A DNA stretch of 64,000 nt from Aspidiotus rigidus (GCA_035079385.1 JAVHKY010000015.1:2542001-2606000), one strand, 5' to 3'; positions 38,160 to 51,177 are shown, counted from the first letter of the stretch. The notes: generated from the letters alone by a model not told the origin. Program-made: numbers and translations.

Positions 38160-38160
<1 letters not shown>
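27614..38160. other. Long gene-free stretch
   Basis: No exon or RNA gene is supported over 10.5 kb. Present are a run of 15 C (32022-32036), a cluster of ggagctc motifs (32297-32361), many T-tracts, and short GTAGGTA/TACCTAC motifs at 30663-30700, 33206-33222 and 37823-37835. Frames such as 28383-28610 (-), 31279-31503 (+) and 34822-35076 (+) have no family signature. Confidence 0.4.
32022..32036. repeat. Run of 15 C
   Basis: Uninterrupted poly-C preceded by a T-rich tract; the length may be unreliable. Confidence 0.85.
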
Positions 38161-38161
<1 letters not shown>

Positions 38162-38228
<67 letters not shown>

Positions 38229-38229
38229 T
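38162..38229. repeat. AAT microsatellite
   Basis: More than 20 tandem AAT/ATA units. It translates as poly-Asn on one strand and poly-Tyr on the other, producing spurious open frames. It directly abuts the non-LTR fragment. Confidence 0.95.
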
Positions 38230-38592
38230 AGTCTACATCATCGACATCGCTGTACCAACCTGATGAACACAGTACAACACAAAAGAAACAAGTACACTGA
38301 GCTGGCGAATGAAATCGGAAAGCAATGGAAAATGAAGACAAAGATTCTGCCGATAGTGATATCCACCACAGGAATCATCCCACAAGCAACGGTTGACAGC
38401 GTATTGGAGCTGGGAGGAACCACAAGAGAACTACGGCTTATGCAGAAAGCAGTGATACTTCATACCGTCAACACTGTCCGGAAAGTTATCGGCGAATAGA
38501 TGTACTGCCTTGTTAAGCCTTGGTCCTAGGACCCGCTTAACATTGTATACCAAACTTATGTTTGTGAGAATGAGAATAATAATAATAATAAT
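38230..38592 (+). mobile_element. 5'-truncated 3' end of a non-LTR retrotransposon
   Basis: Downstream of the AAT tract, a + strand frame to the stop at 38497-38499 reads YTELANEIGKQWKMKTKILP, then PIVISTTGIIPQATVDS, and ends LMQKAVILHTVNTVRKVIGE. This order (a KY.ELA.EI..W K.K motif, a P.V....G.IP block, then LQK..IL.T...RKV) is what I recall at the C-terminus of some non-LTR retrotransposon polyproteins. After a short 3' UTR the sequence ends in a second AAT tract (about 38574-38592). The 5' junction falls in the first AAT tract. The clade is not determinable. Confidence 0.6.
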
Positions 38593-39650
38593 TATAGTGC
38601 AGGCCTATTTCAATTTAAGAAAATCAATTTTTCTGAATAACGGAAGTACGAAATTTTATGAACCCAGTCGAAGACTATGGGTCATCGAGGTTTTTCTAAA
38701 AAATTATGAAAACGTTTGAAAAGTTTCTTTAAGTCATGTCTACGATTTTAATCAGAAAAATATAGCGTTTCCGGCCTCATCACAAAAAAGGTGCCTACAA
38801 TCAAAATACATAACAGCTGGGCAATTGATGAGTCTAGAGTTAAATTGAAAGAGTAAACGATTCTCGATTTTTTGAGCCCGGTCTCGTTAAGATTTATAAA
38901 CTTTGAAGCGAGTTCTGATCGTTAAAAAAAAAAAAAAAATGTTGGACAGGGGACAAGGCGTGATAATGTACCGCAATTTCTTCTCTGCCTGAATTTTTTT
39001 TTTCAAATGTTTATAACTCGCTTTGTAGTTCTAGTTCATTGATCTTGAGTGTCTTGATGAGACTGAACTCAGAAAATTGAGAATCGTTTACACTTTCGAG
39101 TTATTTATTTACTTTTTCCCCGAAATCGAATACTGACTAGGCTTCGCAAATTGACGATTACGTGTTTTTTGTCACCCTCTTGAACAGCGTTGTCAATTTT
39201 CAGTACCTATTCCGGTATGTTAATTTATTGCAGACGGCCGTCGTAAATCTGCGAGAATTTTGAATTTTCCATCCTTTCACAATGAATATAATGTATCCCC
39301 TTATAAAAACTGTTATGCCCATTTTTGGAAGCTGCCTGAAAAGGGGATGTTTTAGAAAACTGGTGAAATCTTAATTTTTCTTTCTTTCATGTTATTCTAT
39401 GTATAGAAAAATGATAAAAAAATGCTCCTACCACTTTTCTGTATTTTTCAATACGGTATTGATAAAGATACAGCCCATTTTAGTTTCATACGTGTTTACA
39501 ACATTTTTGCCGCATCGCTTTTTCAGGTACGACTCTAGTGCTACCTACATTTGTATCCTCATGCGAATCACGGGTTTTCAATTATTATAATCGACCAATT
39601 AGCATTTTAGCAACCACCAATCAGCTGACTCTGAAGAGACGTCCTACCAG
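38593..39650. other. Gene-free stretch
   Basis: AT-rich with a run of A at 38926-38939 and T-runs. Nothing recognised. Confidence 0.4.
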
Positions 39651-39715
39651 CTCTGCCGTACAAAGTAGAACGGACGTTGAACGAATCCGTTCCTTAAGGT
39701 TACGGCTATCCATCA

Positions 39716-39812
39716 TAAACGAAAAAACGAATACTCCAAGGGGAGAGTAAACAAATGCAACTGTGGTTTGCATTTGTTTACTCTCCCCTTGGAGTATTCG
39801 TTTTTTCGTTTA
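39716..39812. repeat. Perfect 45-bp inverted repeat with 7-nt loop
   Basis: 39716-39760 is exactly complementary to 39768-39812; the loop is ctgtggt. Frames reading into it from both sides give near-mirror proteins, which are artefacts. Confidence 0.95.
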
Positions 39813-39935
39813 GAACGGACGTATGCGAAAACAACGATCACCGAGACGAGGCGTTCGGATCAATGGGCTGTATGTGTGATGGTAACGAAGCTTCGTATTC
39901 ACATACCACTACTATCACAGTCGATTGCATATCAA

Positions 39936-39967
39936 TGCATATACGTCCTTTTTTGGACGTATATGCA
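39936..39967. repeat. Perfect 13-bp hairpin with T6 loop
   Basis: tgcatatacgtcc and ggacgtatatgca flank tttttt. It contains the acgtcc core also found in the element TIRs. Confidence 0.9.
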
Positions 39968-40379
39968 TCGCGAAGTGAAAAAATGTACTGTATCTGAAGA
40001 TTGAGCACTTATTGAAGAAAATTATTAGAATTATCGAATTCTACGTTGAAAATTACTATGAGTGATCAATTTATGAGATCTTAATATCTTTTGAATACAT
40101 TTTTGAATTCTTTTTGATACTTTTCCGTGATCGTTGTTTTCGCATATACGTCCGTTCTACTTTGTACGGCAGAGATCTCTAGCGGCGAGCGGTGATAAGG
40201 ATGACTACAAAGTACACAACCGGACCAAGAAAGGCGACCGGACTCCGGAGACTCCAGCAGCTGATGACAAGTCAAGAGTCAAGACAATCATAAGACAACA
40301 ACATGACAACCATGCCATTCTTTAGTCAATGATCACGCACATTTTCTGTGAATCTTAATTTCGAATTTTGTTGTTCTAC

Positions 40380-40791
40380 AGTCCACTATAATAATCGTAG
40401 TCGTATAATGGCGGAGTGCAGTAATAGTGTAGTGTAGTTGTTGTTTGTGTTTGGAGTTTGGAATCGGAAATTCGGAAAATTATCTGTCAAGTCAAATTTC
40501 TCTGATTTAAATCTGACTACTAATTGAGTAGTTCTCAACCAGTATTTGATTATTGTAATTTTATTTACTCATTATTCAAGTGAAGCCATCAAGGAAGATA
40601 TCAGCATCATTGTTTTGCAAGATCTTTGTTGTTTGATGTTCATCGAAAAAGGGGAAGTGTATATCGTCACCACCGACTCAATTTATTATCGATCAACATC
40701 ATGGATACCTAAAGCGCTTGTAGGAATGTTGATTTACCGGAAAACGAACATCTCAACTACAAGTGTCAACGGGAATCATTTCGATACCGGT
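40380..40791 (+). other. Possible exon of an unknown gene
   Basis: An open frame from 40546 runs through ISIIVLQDLCCLMFIEKGEV and further mixed-composition sequence to cataccg-type sequence followed by gtaaat at 40792, a plausible splice donor. There is no homology I recognise. It could equally be chance. Confidence 0.2.
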
Positions 40792-40799
40792 AAATAACT

Positions 40800-43700
40800 T
40801 TGGCTACCTAATAATATTTTTTCATTGAAATTGAGAGCTAAATACTATAAGTTGATAATTAATAGGAAGGTACCCTTTCAAGACGATACGTAATATATTC
40901 ACTTGACCGATATAATTTATCACCTAGGTCACTGACGGTTGATCAAACTCATTGAATATCTAGACGCCGTTGATGGAATATACGTATACCTACGAGTTCA
41001 TAGAACCTACCAGAAAGAAAAAACCGAATTTTCATGGAATGATTTTCCAGTACAAGTACGTATACCTATGACCTGTATGGTCGCCGTATTTATCGCATGT
41101 CTTATAATATACGTTCCCAAACTTGGTAAAATATGCCCCCATGGTTTAATTGAGGACCGAGTAATGCATTTCGTTCAAGTGCGCTCCGCGATGTATTGGT
41201 ATACCTAGTCACTTGTTTATTAAGAGATGATTTTCAAATCTTCAGAACAGTATGACTCAATTTTATTAATACTACATTGTACCTGGCGAATTGTTCAGTC
41301 GGTACCATCTGGGCACCGTACAAACTGTTTACATTTATTCGTCGATTAAATGTCGGCACAAAGAGATAGATTGTCTCATAAACACATGGCAACTTGGTTG
41401 ATGATATTCTGCAAATTTTAACAATTTCAGTAGGTTGACTGTAGTATTCCTCACCTTCATAGTGCAGTAGAAATTGCGAATAACGATATTGCTTTCGGCG
41501 GTTCACCTTTTAGGAGATCAAATTAGCGAGTCTGGGCTGCTATAGAAGATGCATAATTCCTATCGCTTTTAACGATATTAACAATTGAAATTTTGATCCC
41601 TTTGGACATCATTGATATCCGATTTTTTAGGACGTGTATTACTTAGTGGATAGCAATCATGTTTCCGGTATCACACGAATCTCTACCTCAATTTACAAAG
41701 AAATCAGAAGAAGAGGCGGAGTAGGTATTGTCTTTTGAAGTCATCTCTTGATTACCTCAATATTTCTCTTTTCTTTTTTTTTTTCCTTTTTTTTTTCTGA
41801 GTTTTGCGTTCTTGTTTGGTTTCTTTCAATCAATGAAATGTTAAGCATAATTTGCGTAACGCGGCATGCGTAAAATCGTCGGCGTTTTCCTTAAGTTCAT
41901 GTAATCACCAACAGCATTTCAAATTCTTAACCCAATCATAACTCCTCTCAAGTGTTCTTGAAAGAATTTCCATGGTCATGAAGTTTTAATTCCTTGAATA
42001 TCTGATGGATTTATACAAAGTAATTTTTTGTGAGAGTTAATCCTCCTGCACATTTCCCCTTCTGAATTTGGTTAAGTACATGCAAAATGCTTTGTGTAGG
42101 TATACACATTCAAAACCTTCTAAAACAATTTGAATGATGGATGTTTTATCAAATTGAACACCACTTATTGAAGAAAGAGATGGGGGTTCGTCAAACAAGT
42201 TGCAACAATTGAATCAAAATACATTCTAAAAATTTTATTTTTATGGTTGTACATATTTGAAGTGCGTGATGCACTCAAAAGAGTCGCAAAATACAAAAGA
42301 AGATGTCGTTTTTGTATTTTAAGTTGCAACAATCAATTCCTGTCTTAGGTTGATACCATATGCATCTATAGGTAGGCTACAGAGTGATGATTTGTATGAT
42401 CAATGCAATAGAAACATTGTAGCATGTAGCCTTGTAGCCTGTACAAATATGTAAGATATTTTATGAATAGAAGAATTTCGATTACATAGGCCTAATGGTT
42501 ATTTTTTTCTAGGCACAAAAAACAACGCTATATGGGAACTATATAGTATCCTTTATCTTGGTTAAGCGTCAGTGGGTCACGTATTTCCGTTTACCCACAG
42601 ATAAAAAGCAAGCCAAGAATTAAAGTGGACTTTCTTTTTTCCTCGTTCAAATTATTTTAACGTTTTTTTGAATCTTTTTTTTTTTTACGGAACGAGAGTG
42701 AATTATTTGTGATTGACTGTCAGCCAGAATAAATCTTATAATATTCCAAGGGTTCACATCCTGGAGGAGAATAGAATAGAAGAAACATTTCCGTGAGTGT
42801 ACAACAAACCTTTGGTAGATAGTTATTGCTGACAATTTGGACAATATGTGTAATGAGTGTTTTTCCTTTAATGCATTTTTCTCTTATGCGTTATATTCCA
42901 TATTTGGAAAATTTCGTCAGGTCTAATATATTTTCCTGAAAGATATAAGATAGAATTCAATTTTTGATCTGTTTTTCAAGATAGTATGGTATAATCTGCA
43001 AGCTTTTAGTTTCATTCGCATCAGAGCAACTTCTTTTGCATAACTGGCTTACAAACTCTTTTGTCTTATCTCTGAAAGTTGGGACCAATGAATCTGTTTT
43101 TTACTCAGCATAAACTTTATATAGATTCCTGTGCTTAGCTATATAATTTCATCTTCCATCAAGGGTACAGTATATTTCTTATTTGATATTTTTCAATCAA
43201 ATTTCACAAATACAAAATCAACAAAAATCTTTAATAATTAGCACGTTGATCACTGTGACGTTATCCATTGAAAATTGTAGTTTGGACAATGTTTCGAGAT
43301 AGTTTTATTATTAGGCTTCGACTAAAATTTTCTAAAAAATATGCCGTTTTGTATAACCAAATTTTCGAAAATATCGATCCTCAAAATATTCTATTATTCT
43401 CTTATCGCCTGCTTTTCAACAAGAACAAGTTTGAGCAAGGTTATTTTGTTTTGGTTTTAGAGAACTACTTATTTGATGAACCAATCTTGTGCTTCTTAAT
43501 AGATCATGTAATATTATATTTATGGACTCGATAATTATTAAATTGACAAGTAACGTTACATTATCAGATGAAATTGCGTATTTCTAGTGCGGCACTGTAT
43601 TTCTATGCGATGGTATTACAAATTTACATAAGGTTGAACATTATCAGCTACCCTACAAGAAGCATTTCTCGCTAGAAAATTTTTCGAATAAAGATTTTCC

Positions 43701-45184
43701 ACTCGAAACGCTCCATTCGCTATTTCCACACTTTTCTCTCTTGTATACATTTGTAGAGCTGTAAAATGTTAACGAGCCATGACGCCTGCAGCTGTATCGA
43801 GGATGAAGAAATTAGGACATTAGGGTCGGTTTACCGATTCAAAATGTTGCTTTTTCGATGAAAACACTCCGTACATACGTAGGCCGCCGCGTCAACGTCC
43901 GGAAACAAATTTTTCTTTCGTTCTCAAAGTAAAGCCTTAAAATAGAGCTACCTTACACCTATCGGTTTCAATTAATGAACCTACACGAGCTGCGTACAAG
44001 CCGATCTTCATCATTAGAAATTTTAGACTCGCTATTAATACCCATCATCAACTCGTGTATAGGTCCATTAATTGAAATTTCGTATCACTGCGAGTTGTGC
44101 AAATTAGTCTTATTTGTGTTTCATCGAAAATATTATAAGCCTTGTGGGCATGAGATGAATGACCAGTTTTCCCATCTTAAGGAAGTGTTGAAAGTAATTT
44201 TGTAAGAGGATGAAGAAGAGTCAATAAAGCGAGAGAATTTTAATACCACTTGAACAATACGACTATTGTAAGTGTCTTCATCTGTCTGAATGTGTCTATT
44301 TCACGAAATTTGCAAGCTTTCGTTAACGAGAACTTTTAATTATCTTATGGCGACGTTTTTCCAGGCTGAAAAGTTCAATTGTAAACCTGTTTCTTGTGTA
44401 GAAATCTGCTTGTTTTCAGCTAGCAAAGAAGTTACTCGGAAGCGTACATCCTTGAAAATTACCTCTAATTAAGACAAAGAGTCTGATGAGTGTCACTCCA
44501 CAACTAGGAGAGTAAATTCTTGAGAGAAAATTTTGATCCTCTAAATTGTTTCTCGGGGTATCATTTTCGTGAGTTATCTCGTCCCTCCCCCCCCCCCACG
44601 AAACGTAGGTGAGCAATTATGTCTGCGTTCATGGATCGATTTTCTATAGTTTGACCCTGCTGAGTTTCGAAATGACCCAAATTCCAAATTAAGAACTTCC
44701 TTTTTTACCCATTTTTGCGGAAAATTTTGAGGTGATATTCGAGTATATTAGAACTCAAAAATGATTATCAACTTGTAAATATCCGCAGAAAGTGTCATCA
44801 ATTATCTAATTTCGATCTCTGTACAATGTGAGGAATTCGATTGAAGACTATAAATTTTAAAATTCTTGTCTGTATTTTTTTTTTTTTTTACCTTTAACGA
44901 AAGTTGATATAATTATTTGCCAGGTTTCGTCGTCTCACCAGACAAGAAAAAGAGAAGACATTTTTAATAAATTTCTTTGGCTAGAAAAGTGTAATTCAAT
45001 TTTGTATCAATTTGTGCCGGCTTTCACATAACGTTGAGCACAAAAAAGTGAAATAAAATACAAAATGGAGACTCAGTAACGTAGAGCATTTTATCAAGAG
45101 GAAACCGCGAGAAAAATTGAATTACTCTAATATTGGAACAAGCGAGAGTGAAAAAAGAAAGATGAAAATAGAAGAGAAATGAAA

Positions 45185-45218
<34 letters not shown>

Positions 45219-46254
45219 GTCGCATTTAGAGAATTGAAAACTAGTATCAGAATTTTACGACTCACTCTAATGCTTGCTAAAGCGTGTAATAAAACTATTC
45301 TCTATACTCAGCCATTTTTGTCCTTATTCCCTTTGGATAATGATCAGGGAAACATTGACCCAGAGAATTAATATCCTGTGAGCGTAGTATGAGTCTTCAT
45401 CATCATTATTTGTATTTTTTAGTACTTGGAAACGCTATTTGATATAGGCTTATAGCGATAATATTTTCGACGCTTATAGTCGCGGTCCAAATCGGGTTTG
45501 AAAAAACTTATTCACCGGAAAACTCATTCACACATTCAGTTTTTAATCACTCTTAACGTAGGTAGAATATAATGGCTTTTATACAAGTGGGGGTAATGAA
45601 AGCCGTGCAGAAACAAAAACGAACTTGTATTGACGAAACGCGGTAGAGTAATCTAACATTGAAACCGTGTGAAACTTTATGTACAGATTTAGTGAGGTCG
45701 ATGAAGAGAAGGCGAGCTGATTTTCGGTGGCAAAAGGTTTTTGTACTAGAGACGAACGTGTATATAATTAATGTGTTCGCACTTGATAGCAAAAGAATGG
45801 GCGTATGATAAATTTGTATTATAAATTCATTTAGACTCCTTTTCATTGCTAAGATCGAAAATCCTGACGGGTATATTCATGAAATGTACCACGCGTCATC
45901 CCGATTCATTTCCGTGAAGAAAAAGTTTGGAGTTTCATTTCAATATAAGTCGTATGTTTGGCTGGCCACGGATTTATAGAGCTATGGAACAGTCAATCGG
46001 AAGATTTCTGTTGGAAATATGAGGATACGTATTTGTCTCGTTTGTCGTTGTTGACACTCATCATCTTCGTGTTCAATAATTCCGAAGGATGGATGAAATA
46101 AAACACCGTGTCCCACTGGGAGAAGTATGAACTCACAAACAGTGTCAGCTTTCCCCTTACCAAACGCCTCATTGCTGGTATCTTCCTACTTACCTCTAAC
46201 CTCCGACGATCAGCAAGACTACTCCAACTGACCTTTGAGGTCGTTTGATTGTGG
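40800..46254. other. Gene-free stretch
   Basis: No exon recognised. It contains poly-T and poly-C runs and a GA microsatellite. Frames such as 40939-41208 and 43268-43534 (+) and 45553-45846 (-) have no recognisable motif. Confidence 0.4.
45189..45215. repeat. GA dinucleotide microsatellite
   Basis: Thirteen uninterrupted GA units. Confidence 0.95.
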
Positions 46255-47340
46255 ATTTTGATTTTCAGGCAAGAAAACAGCCATGGTAGTATTCCAAAAA
46301 AGATACTCACGCTCTACGTCTCTTTCTTCTCTGCTCCTACAGAACTGCACTATTACCGATCAGGCTCCAAAACCTTCTGGACCCTCGATATCAAAATCTT
46401 GAAAACAAAATACCTTAATTCCTTGAACTTCTCAAATACCTATCACACTTTTGTACCGGCTGTGACCGCAAACTCTTCCGACTCTACAATAGTCTAATTC
46501 ATTCCCAATTGGATTTTATGGTTCTCTAATTCAGACCGACTCCAACAAAACAAGGTGGATTCCACTCAATCTTTCGTGCTTCGACTGCCCCTTAGCGTCC
46601 TACGCACCAGCCCTTGACTCAACCTATGCTCTGAGTCAGATGTTCTTCCTCTCCGTTATTATTCATTCACCGCTAATTTTGTGGCCTTAACAGCCCAATT
46701 ACCTACAAAAGCTTTCAGCCCACAGAATTTACCCCTTATCTAGGCACTCATCTCAAACAGAGGCCCCCTTTGATTAACCCGTACCCTTGATACCCTCTCC
46801 CCCACTTCACTCCTTTCCGCAAATTCTGATTCAGTCTCATTCTGACTTGCTATCCAAGACCCTCATCCTACCTAGCGTCCAATTACTTCTCATTCTTAAA
46901 CACTCGTTAAGTTCTTCCTAGTTTTCCATCTCTTGTCTGTGGATACCGGGACACTCGACGTTGAGAAATATGACGCCTCTGCCGCAAAGGATTCACTGCA
47001 TTCACCTTCCATAACTGATTCCTCCGCCTTTTATGATCTCAAATCCTATATCTTTGTTAGCTCATCTTCTCCTTTTGTGTATCATTTCGGATCCTCTTCA
47101 TCCTCTAATGAGTTCCAATGTACTGAGAAAACTCCAATTCCTTGGTCTACTACAAACCACCCTTTCCGACGCGAATTACCCACTTTTTTTTCCTCGCCTT
47201 TTATCCCCCTCATGTCTACATACTGCAATGCTCATGATCTATTTGTTCAAAACTTCTTCTCATATGTACAGCTCTCAAAAACATTCAGCTCCACCATTCT
47301 GTCTCTCCCTGGATTACAAATTATGAAAAATTATTAGAAA
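46255..47340 (+). pseudogene. Jockey-superfamily non-LTR retrotransposon remnant
   Basis: Frame-hopping translation of the + strand recovers the region between the RT core and RNase H of Jockey/I-type pol. There is an FSGKKTAMVVFQKR segment (RT thumb entry), LDIKILKTKYLNSLNF followed by SNTYHTF (the 'KTK.LK.LN.LK.LSHT' pattern), a HSQLDF motif near 46500, and VDSTQSFVLRLPLSVLRTSP, the post-RT 'IQ..ALRL.LG..RTSP' block. Further right only C/T-rich decayed sequence remains. Many stops and shifts interrupt it. It is the same family or a close relative of the remnant at 11250-12720. Longer open frames such as 46933-47337 are not in a recognisable pol frame. Confidence 0.65.
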
Positions 47341-50329
47341 GAAGAACTACCTTCGATTCACCCATTTCTACAACACCATCTAATTCTTATTATCGTCCGT
47401 CTTTTCGGAGCCCACAACCCCAAGTGTAGTAGCAGGGCTCGTTAATTTTAATGAAGAAAACAAAAAATATTGTCTCGTCTGGTAATTATTCATGTAGGAA
47501 AATGGTGATTGATCCAGAATGGAATTGCTACTCTGAAAAACGACAATGGAGTATGAAACAGACGTCAGCGGATTAAGTATCTCCGAAACCTCAATGATTT
47601 TCAATCATAAAAAGCGTCTGTAGTCACTTTCATCGTCCTACCTACAGAATTACAGTAGCTTTTTGTTTGCTGTACAGCTTTAGTGCTTCGTTTGTAGGTG
47701 GTACTCAGTAGTAGCCGCAGTTACAATCTAATGAAATTTTTGACGTCGTGTGAAGTCGTATAAATGAAGAAATAGCGCGCAAAGAACTTTTACAGATGAT
47801 ACTTGAAATTACATTGTACCCAATCACCATAAACTTGTGATTGTCTGTAAACAGTGTCGAGGAGGTGTAAAAACAGAAAGACGAGTGTATTTTGTTTAAT
47901 ACGTAGATATCCGCGAGTAATTAGAGATTGCTGTCGTGGTACTTCTATCGTCTTTAACACGATATGTTCAGCCAATGGATATTTTGTGGTTTGAGGCGAA
48001 GGAAGCAATTTTTTTATTATCGTCGAGCTTAGGATTGCGGTTTCAATTAATTTTCAGCAAGGTAGGAAAAATGGTGCTCGAAAAATTTCAATGAATGATA
48101 CTTATATGTTGTAAGCGTGAAGAACTCAGTGAAATATTGCAGTTCTGTCAGTGGTCACTATTTTTTTCCCAAATTACCATTAATTGCAAACGTTAAAAGA
48201 ATTAGAGGAAGAAAAAATAACGGAGACCACTTAAAATTGTAGGAAAACGGTTCAATGAATTTTAACTGATTTCCTCGGAGTCAAGCCCCACCTTATCTGT
48301 ATGATGAGAAATTCCGAATTTTTCGAAGTTCCCTTTTTTAGCACATCAGCGAAATGTATACTTGATTCAATGTCTTTTCATGAAGTGAGGAAATTTACTA
48401 ATTTTAGGGTTGGTGCGCGTTTTTTAGCTGACTTTCTTCCTCTCCTTTGTTGGCGTCTCCGTTTTCAGTATCTCAATCATGACGTCATCTATGTACAAGG
48501 AAATGAAAAAGTCTTTAGCACGGCGTATAGCCGACCTTCTTCCTACCTCGAATATTCAGTAGCTTGATTTTTTATTGGTTTGTTTGTTTGTTTGTTTGTT
48601 TGTTTGTTTGTTTGTTTGCTTTCTTGTTTTTTCTTTGTTTCTATGATTGGGCTATGTTACTTTTTTGTTTTTTCAATTCTTTATCTCACTTTTATTTCCC
48701 ATATTCTTCGACAGTAGGTCTGATTCTGCGATAACATAAAAGTTAAACCACTTCTTGCATTTCAAAAGTGCCGGAAGTCATTTCTTTAGCTGTAGAGTCA
48801 GAGGAGACCTTAGCGTGGTTCAAAATTCCACTCATCTGACGTTTATAACATTATTGTGAATTTCCTTACATTTCAGCTACATTTGAGATGTTACCAGAGG
48901 ACGGGACAGTAGACTAGTTAATTGTGGTTTGTTGGAGAATCGTTTTTGGTTAAGTAGTACATCATTTCGTCACATGTGTAAAATTGTATAAATATATTAA
49001 GAAGTCCTTGTTGCCAGTGAGGCCGTCGCGTCGATATTAGCGACTTTTAAAGATTTCAACTCTTCAAGTGCTCATGAAAATTCAATTCCTCATTGAAAAT
49101 TCATGTCATACGTTCAGTATGTATATGTACCCACGGAATTTAATTAATATTTTCCGAGGATTTTCTCGTAAGATTCAAGAGGTGGTAGGTGAGAGATTTT
49201 ACGAGGAAAGAATATAGCACGTACTGATTGTCGAGCGTAGTGCAAGATGACGACCTGGAGATATTCAAGAGGGAGAGCAAATTACGCCTTTATTGAAGAA
49301 AAGTGTTAGGTTACAAATAAGACAACTGCCAGATTTCAGTTTTACGAGTATGCCGCAGAGGATATGTACATCTTCCTTCTTTATGTGAAATGAGCAAAGG
49401 TCAAACGAGGTATACGGAAATGGAATGAGTGATGAATCGCTACAATACCGCTTTTGAAGAATGTATTGATGCGCAGCCATAAATTCGAAAGAAAATTGTA
49501 GGTCTTTTAAAAGTACTCGTAAATGTAATTTTTGCAGAAGTTAAGTTATAGGATAAGGAAGTATACGATGTTTTGAAATGGATTTTGAATGACAATGTGC
49601 CATGTACGTACACGAGTCGTTTTATCGTACATATTGGTGTGAGATGTCGTTGAGCAAAGAATTGCAGTGGAGGAGTTTTTTGTCATTTCCCAGTTCAACA
49701 ATTTTCCAGCAATTTAAAGAATATTTCGAGACGCGAAGAGAGGTACGTGATAGATAACTTTTTCAGAACACGACTACTTCTCTTATTACGTTGCTCTAAA
49801 GTAATTCCTTTCTATCTATCCTCGGATTCAACTCTTTGTTTTTTCTTAGGTACTGGAATGCATTTCTTCCTTTTTTCTTTTTCGTCATTTCATTTAATTG
49901 ATATCCAGCTAACTCTCGAAATGAAACGTTTTTAAAATGTGCATCTCAAGATATGCTTATGTACGTACATTCTGCGAAGAAAAGTAATCGTGAACTAACC
50001 TGGAAATTTCTATTTTTTTTGCCACCAGTTTACACTATTTTAATTATTGCTCACTGGATATTTTCGATTTCGTTTTCGCCTTTGCTAATTATTATTCGAT
50101 GAACCAGAAAAGTATATATTCTTTGCCAACTCGTTATATCCGTAAGTTACGAAGGTAAATATTATCAAATCATCCGCGGTGTTGAGAGAAGAAGAGAATG
50201 AGAATTTGTGAGTCGTTTTCTATCTTTCTTTGTCACAATCTATCTGAAAAGTCCCGTTTTCTTTTCTGCATAGTGTATAATTTTGTACACCAGCCTCTGC
50301 TGATAGGAACTTTTCGTTTGATCTTGCTT
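47341..50329. other. Gene-free stretch
   Basis: No exon recognised. It contains one TGACGTCA palindrome (48480-48487) and a TTTG microsatellite. Confidence 0.4.
48578..48619. repeat. TTTG microsatellite
   Basis: About ten tandem TTTG units. Confidence 0.95.
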
Positions 50330-51177
50330 CATGTTTCCTTCTTCTTATATTTTAGCAGTCATCTTGAAATATTCTAATCTAGGCTTCTTCTGGGTCAGGC
50401 GCTCGTGAGATATTACTTTACTTTTGCCCCTACTTTCATTGAACTACACGCCTTTTGTGACGCTTCTGAGAAAGCTTATAGAGCAATTGTCTACATTCGT
50501 GGGAAAAATATTTTGAGCTATTTTCATGGGGCGAAAGTCTGATATGCTATATTTTGGGCTATCACCTTTCAGCTTTCGTGGGGCTCACTCGCTCCGCTCG
50601 TTCACCCCTTTCCTGGTTTAGCATAAGTCTGATATGAAATATTTTGGGCCATTGGCTTTCGTGGGGCTCACTCGTTCCGCTCGTTCGCCCCCTTTCTTCG
50701 TTTAGCTATCGGCTTTCGTAGGGCTCACTTGCTCCGCTCGTTCACCCCCTTCCTTGGTTCAGAATAAGTCTGGTATGAAATGTTTGGGAAACAAGGGTGG
50801 TACACAGGTTTGTCCAGTAATTTCCAGGAAAATTTTCCGAGTTCCCTTTCTATCTGCTTCATGCAGTATATTATACTAGGCTTATACTTGGCTTAAGCCA
50901 AATATAATAGAGCTAGTATAAACTACTAATACAGATCTAAGAAGCCTAAACCTAGTATGAAGCTAGTATAAAGGAAGCTTGGACCTAGTATAAGCCCAGT
51001 ATAAGATGTCAAATATTGTAGTAGTATACAAGGAGAGGCCAGGTGGACGTACGGACGCAACTTTTGTGATTAGGTTGAGAGAGTCAGAGTAGAAATTCTT
51101 CCCAGTGTCAAGGTCATGGTTGTGCGGATTTCGGAATTAGGGTGGCGGATCAGGTCAGCGACAAGACATGAAACATG
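50330..51177. mobile_element. Composite interspersed element, copy 2
   Basis: It starts catgtttccttc and ends gacatgaaacatg, imperfect versions of the copy 1 TIR. Blocks follow the copy 1 order: cagtcatcttgaaatatt near 50360, gctcactcgctccgctcgttc-type blocks three times (about 50584, 50666 and 50728), a cgagttccc block near 50837, and an 'atttcggaattagg' block near 51128. A palindromic ctagtata-rich stretch (50865-51010) includes ttggcttaagccaa at 50888-50901. No protein is encoded. Confidence 0.55.

Larger units (their letters stand above)
39651..40174. mobile_element. Nested foldback/MITE element with 27-bp perfect TIRs
   Basis: 39651-39677 is the exact reverse complement of 40148-40174. 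The right TIR continues inward as tatgcgaaaacaacgatca (- strand), which matches not the sequence next to the left TIR but a second block at 39823-39840. The 12-bp tagaacggacgt occurs at 39666-39677 and again at 39811-39822, bracketing a 133-bp insert that is almost entirely one hairpin. A further hairpin lies at 39936-39967. No protein is encoded and no clear flanking duplication is visible. Confidence 0.75.

Noticed and set aside
38089..38341. Open frames encoding poly-Asn (+) or poly-Tyr (-)
   Set aside because: They are translations of the AAT microsatellite. Only the part after 38230 on the + strand resembles a protein, as a retrotransposon tail.
39755..40004. Paired small proteins starting in the hairpin
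   Set aside because: Both frames begin in a perfect inverted repeat of a non-coding element; no homology and no independent start context.
46933..47337. Two overlapping + strand frames of 134 and 97 codons
   Set aside because: They are low-complexity Ser/Phe/Leu-rich translations of C/T-rich decayed retrotransposon sequence and do not follow the recognisable pol frame.
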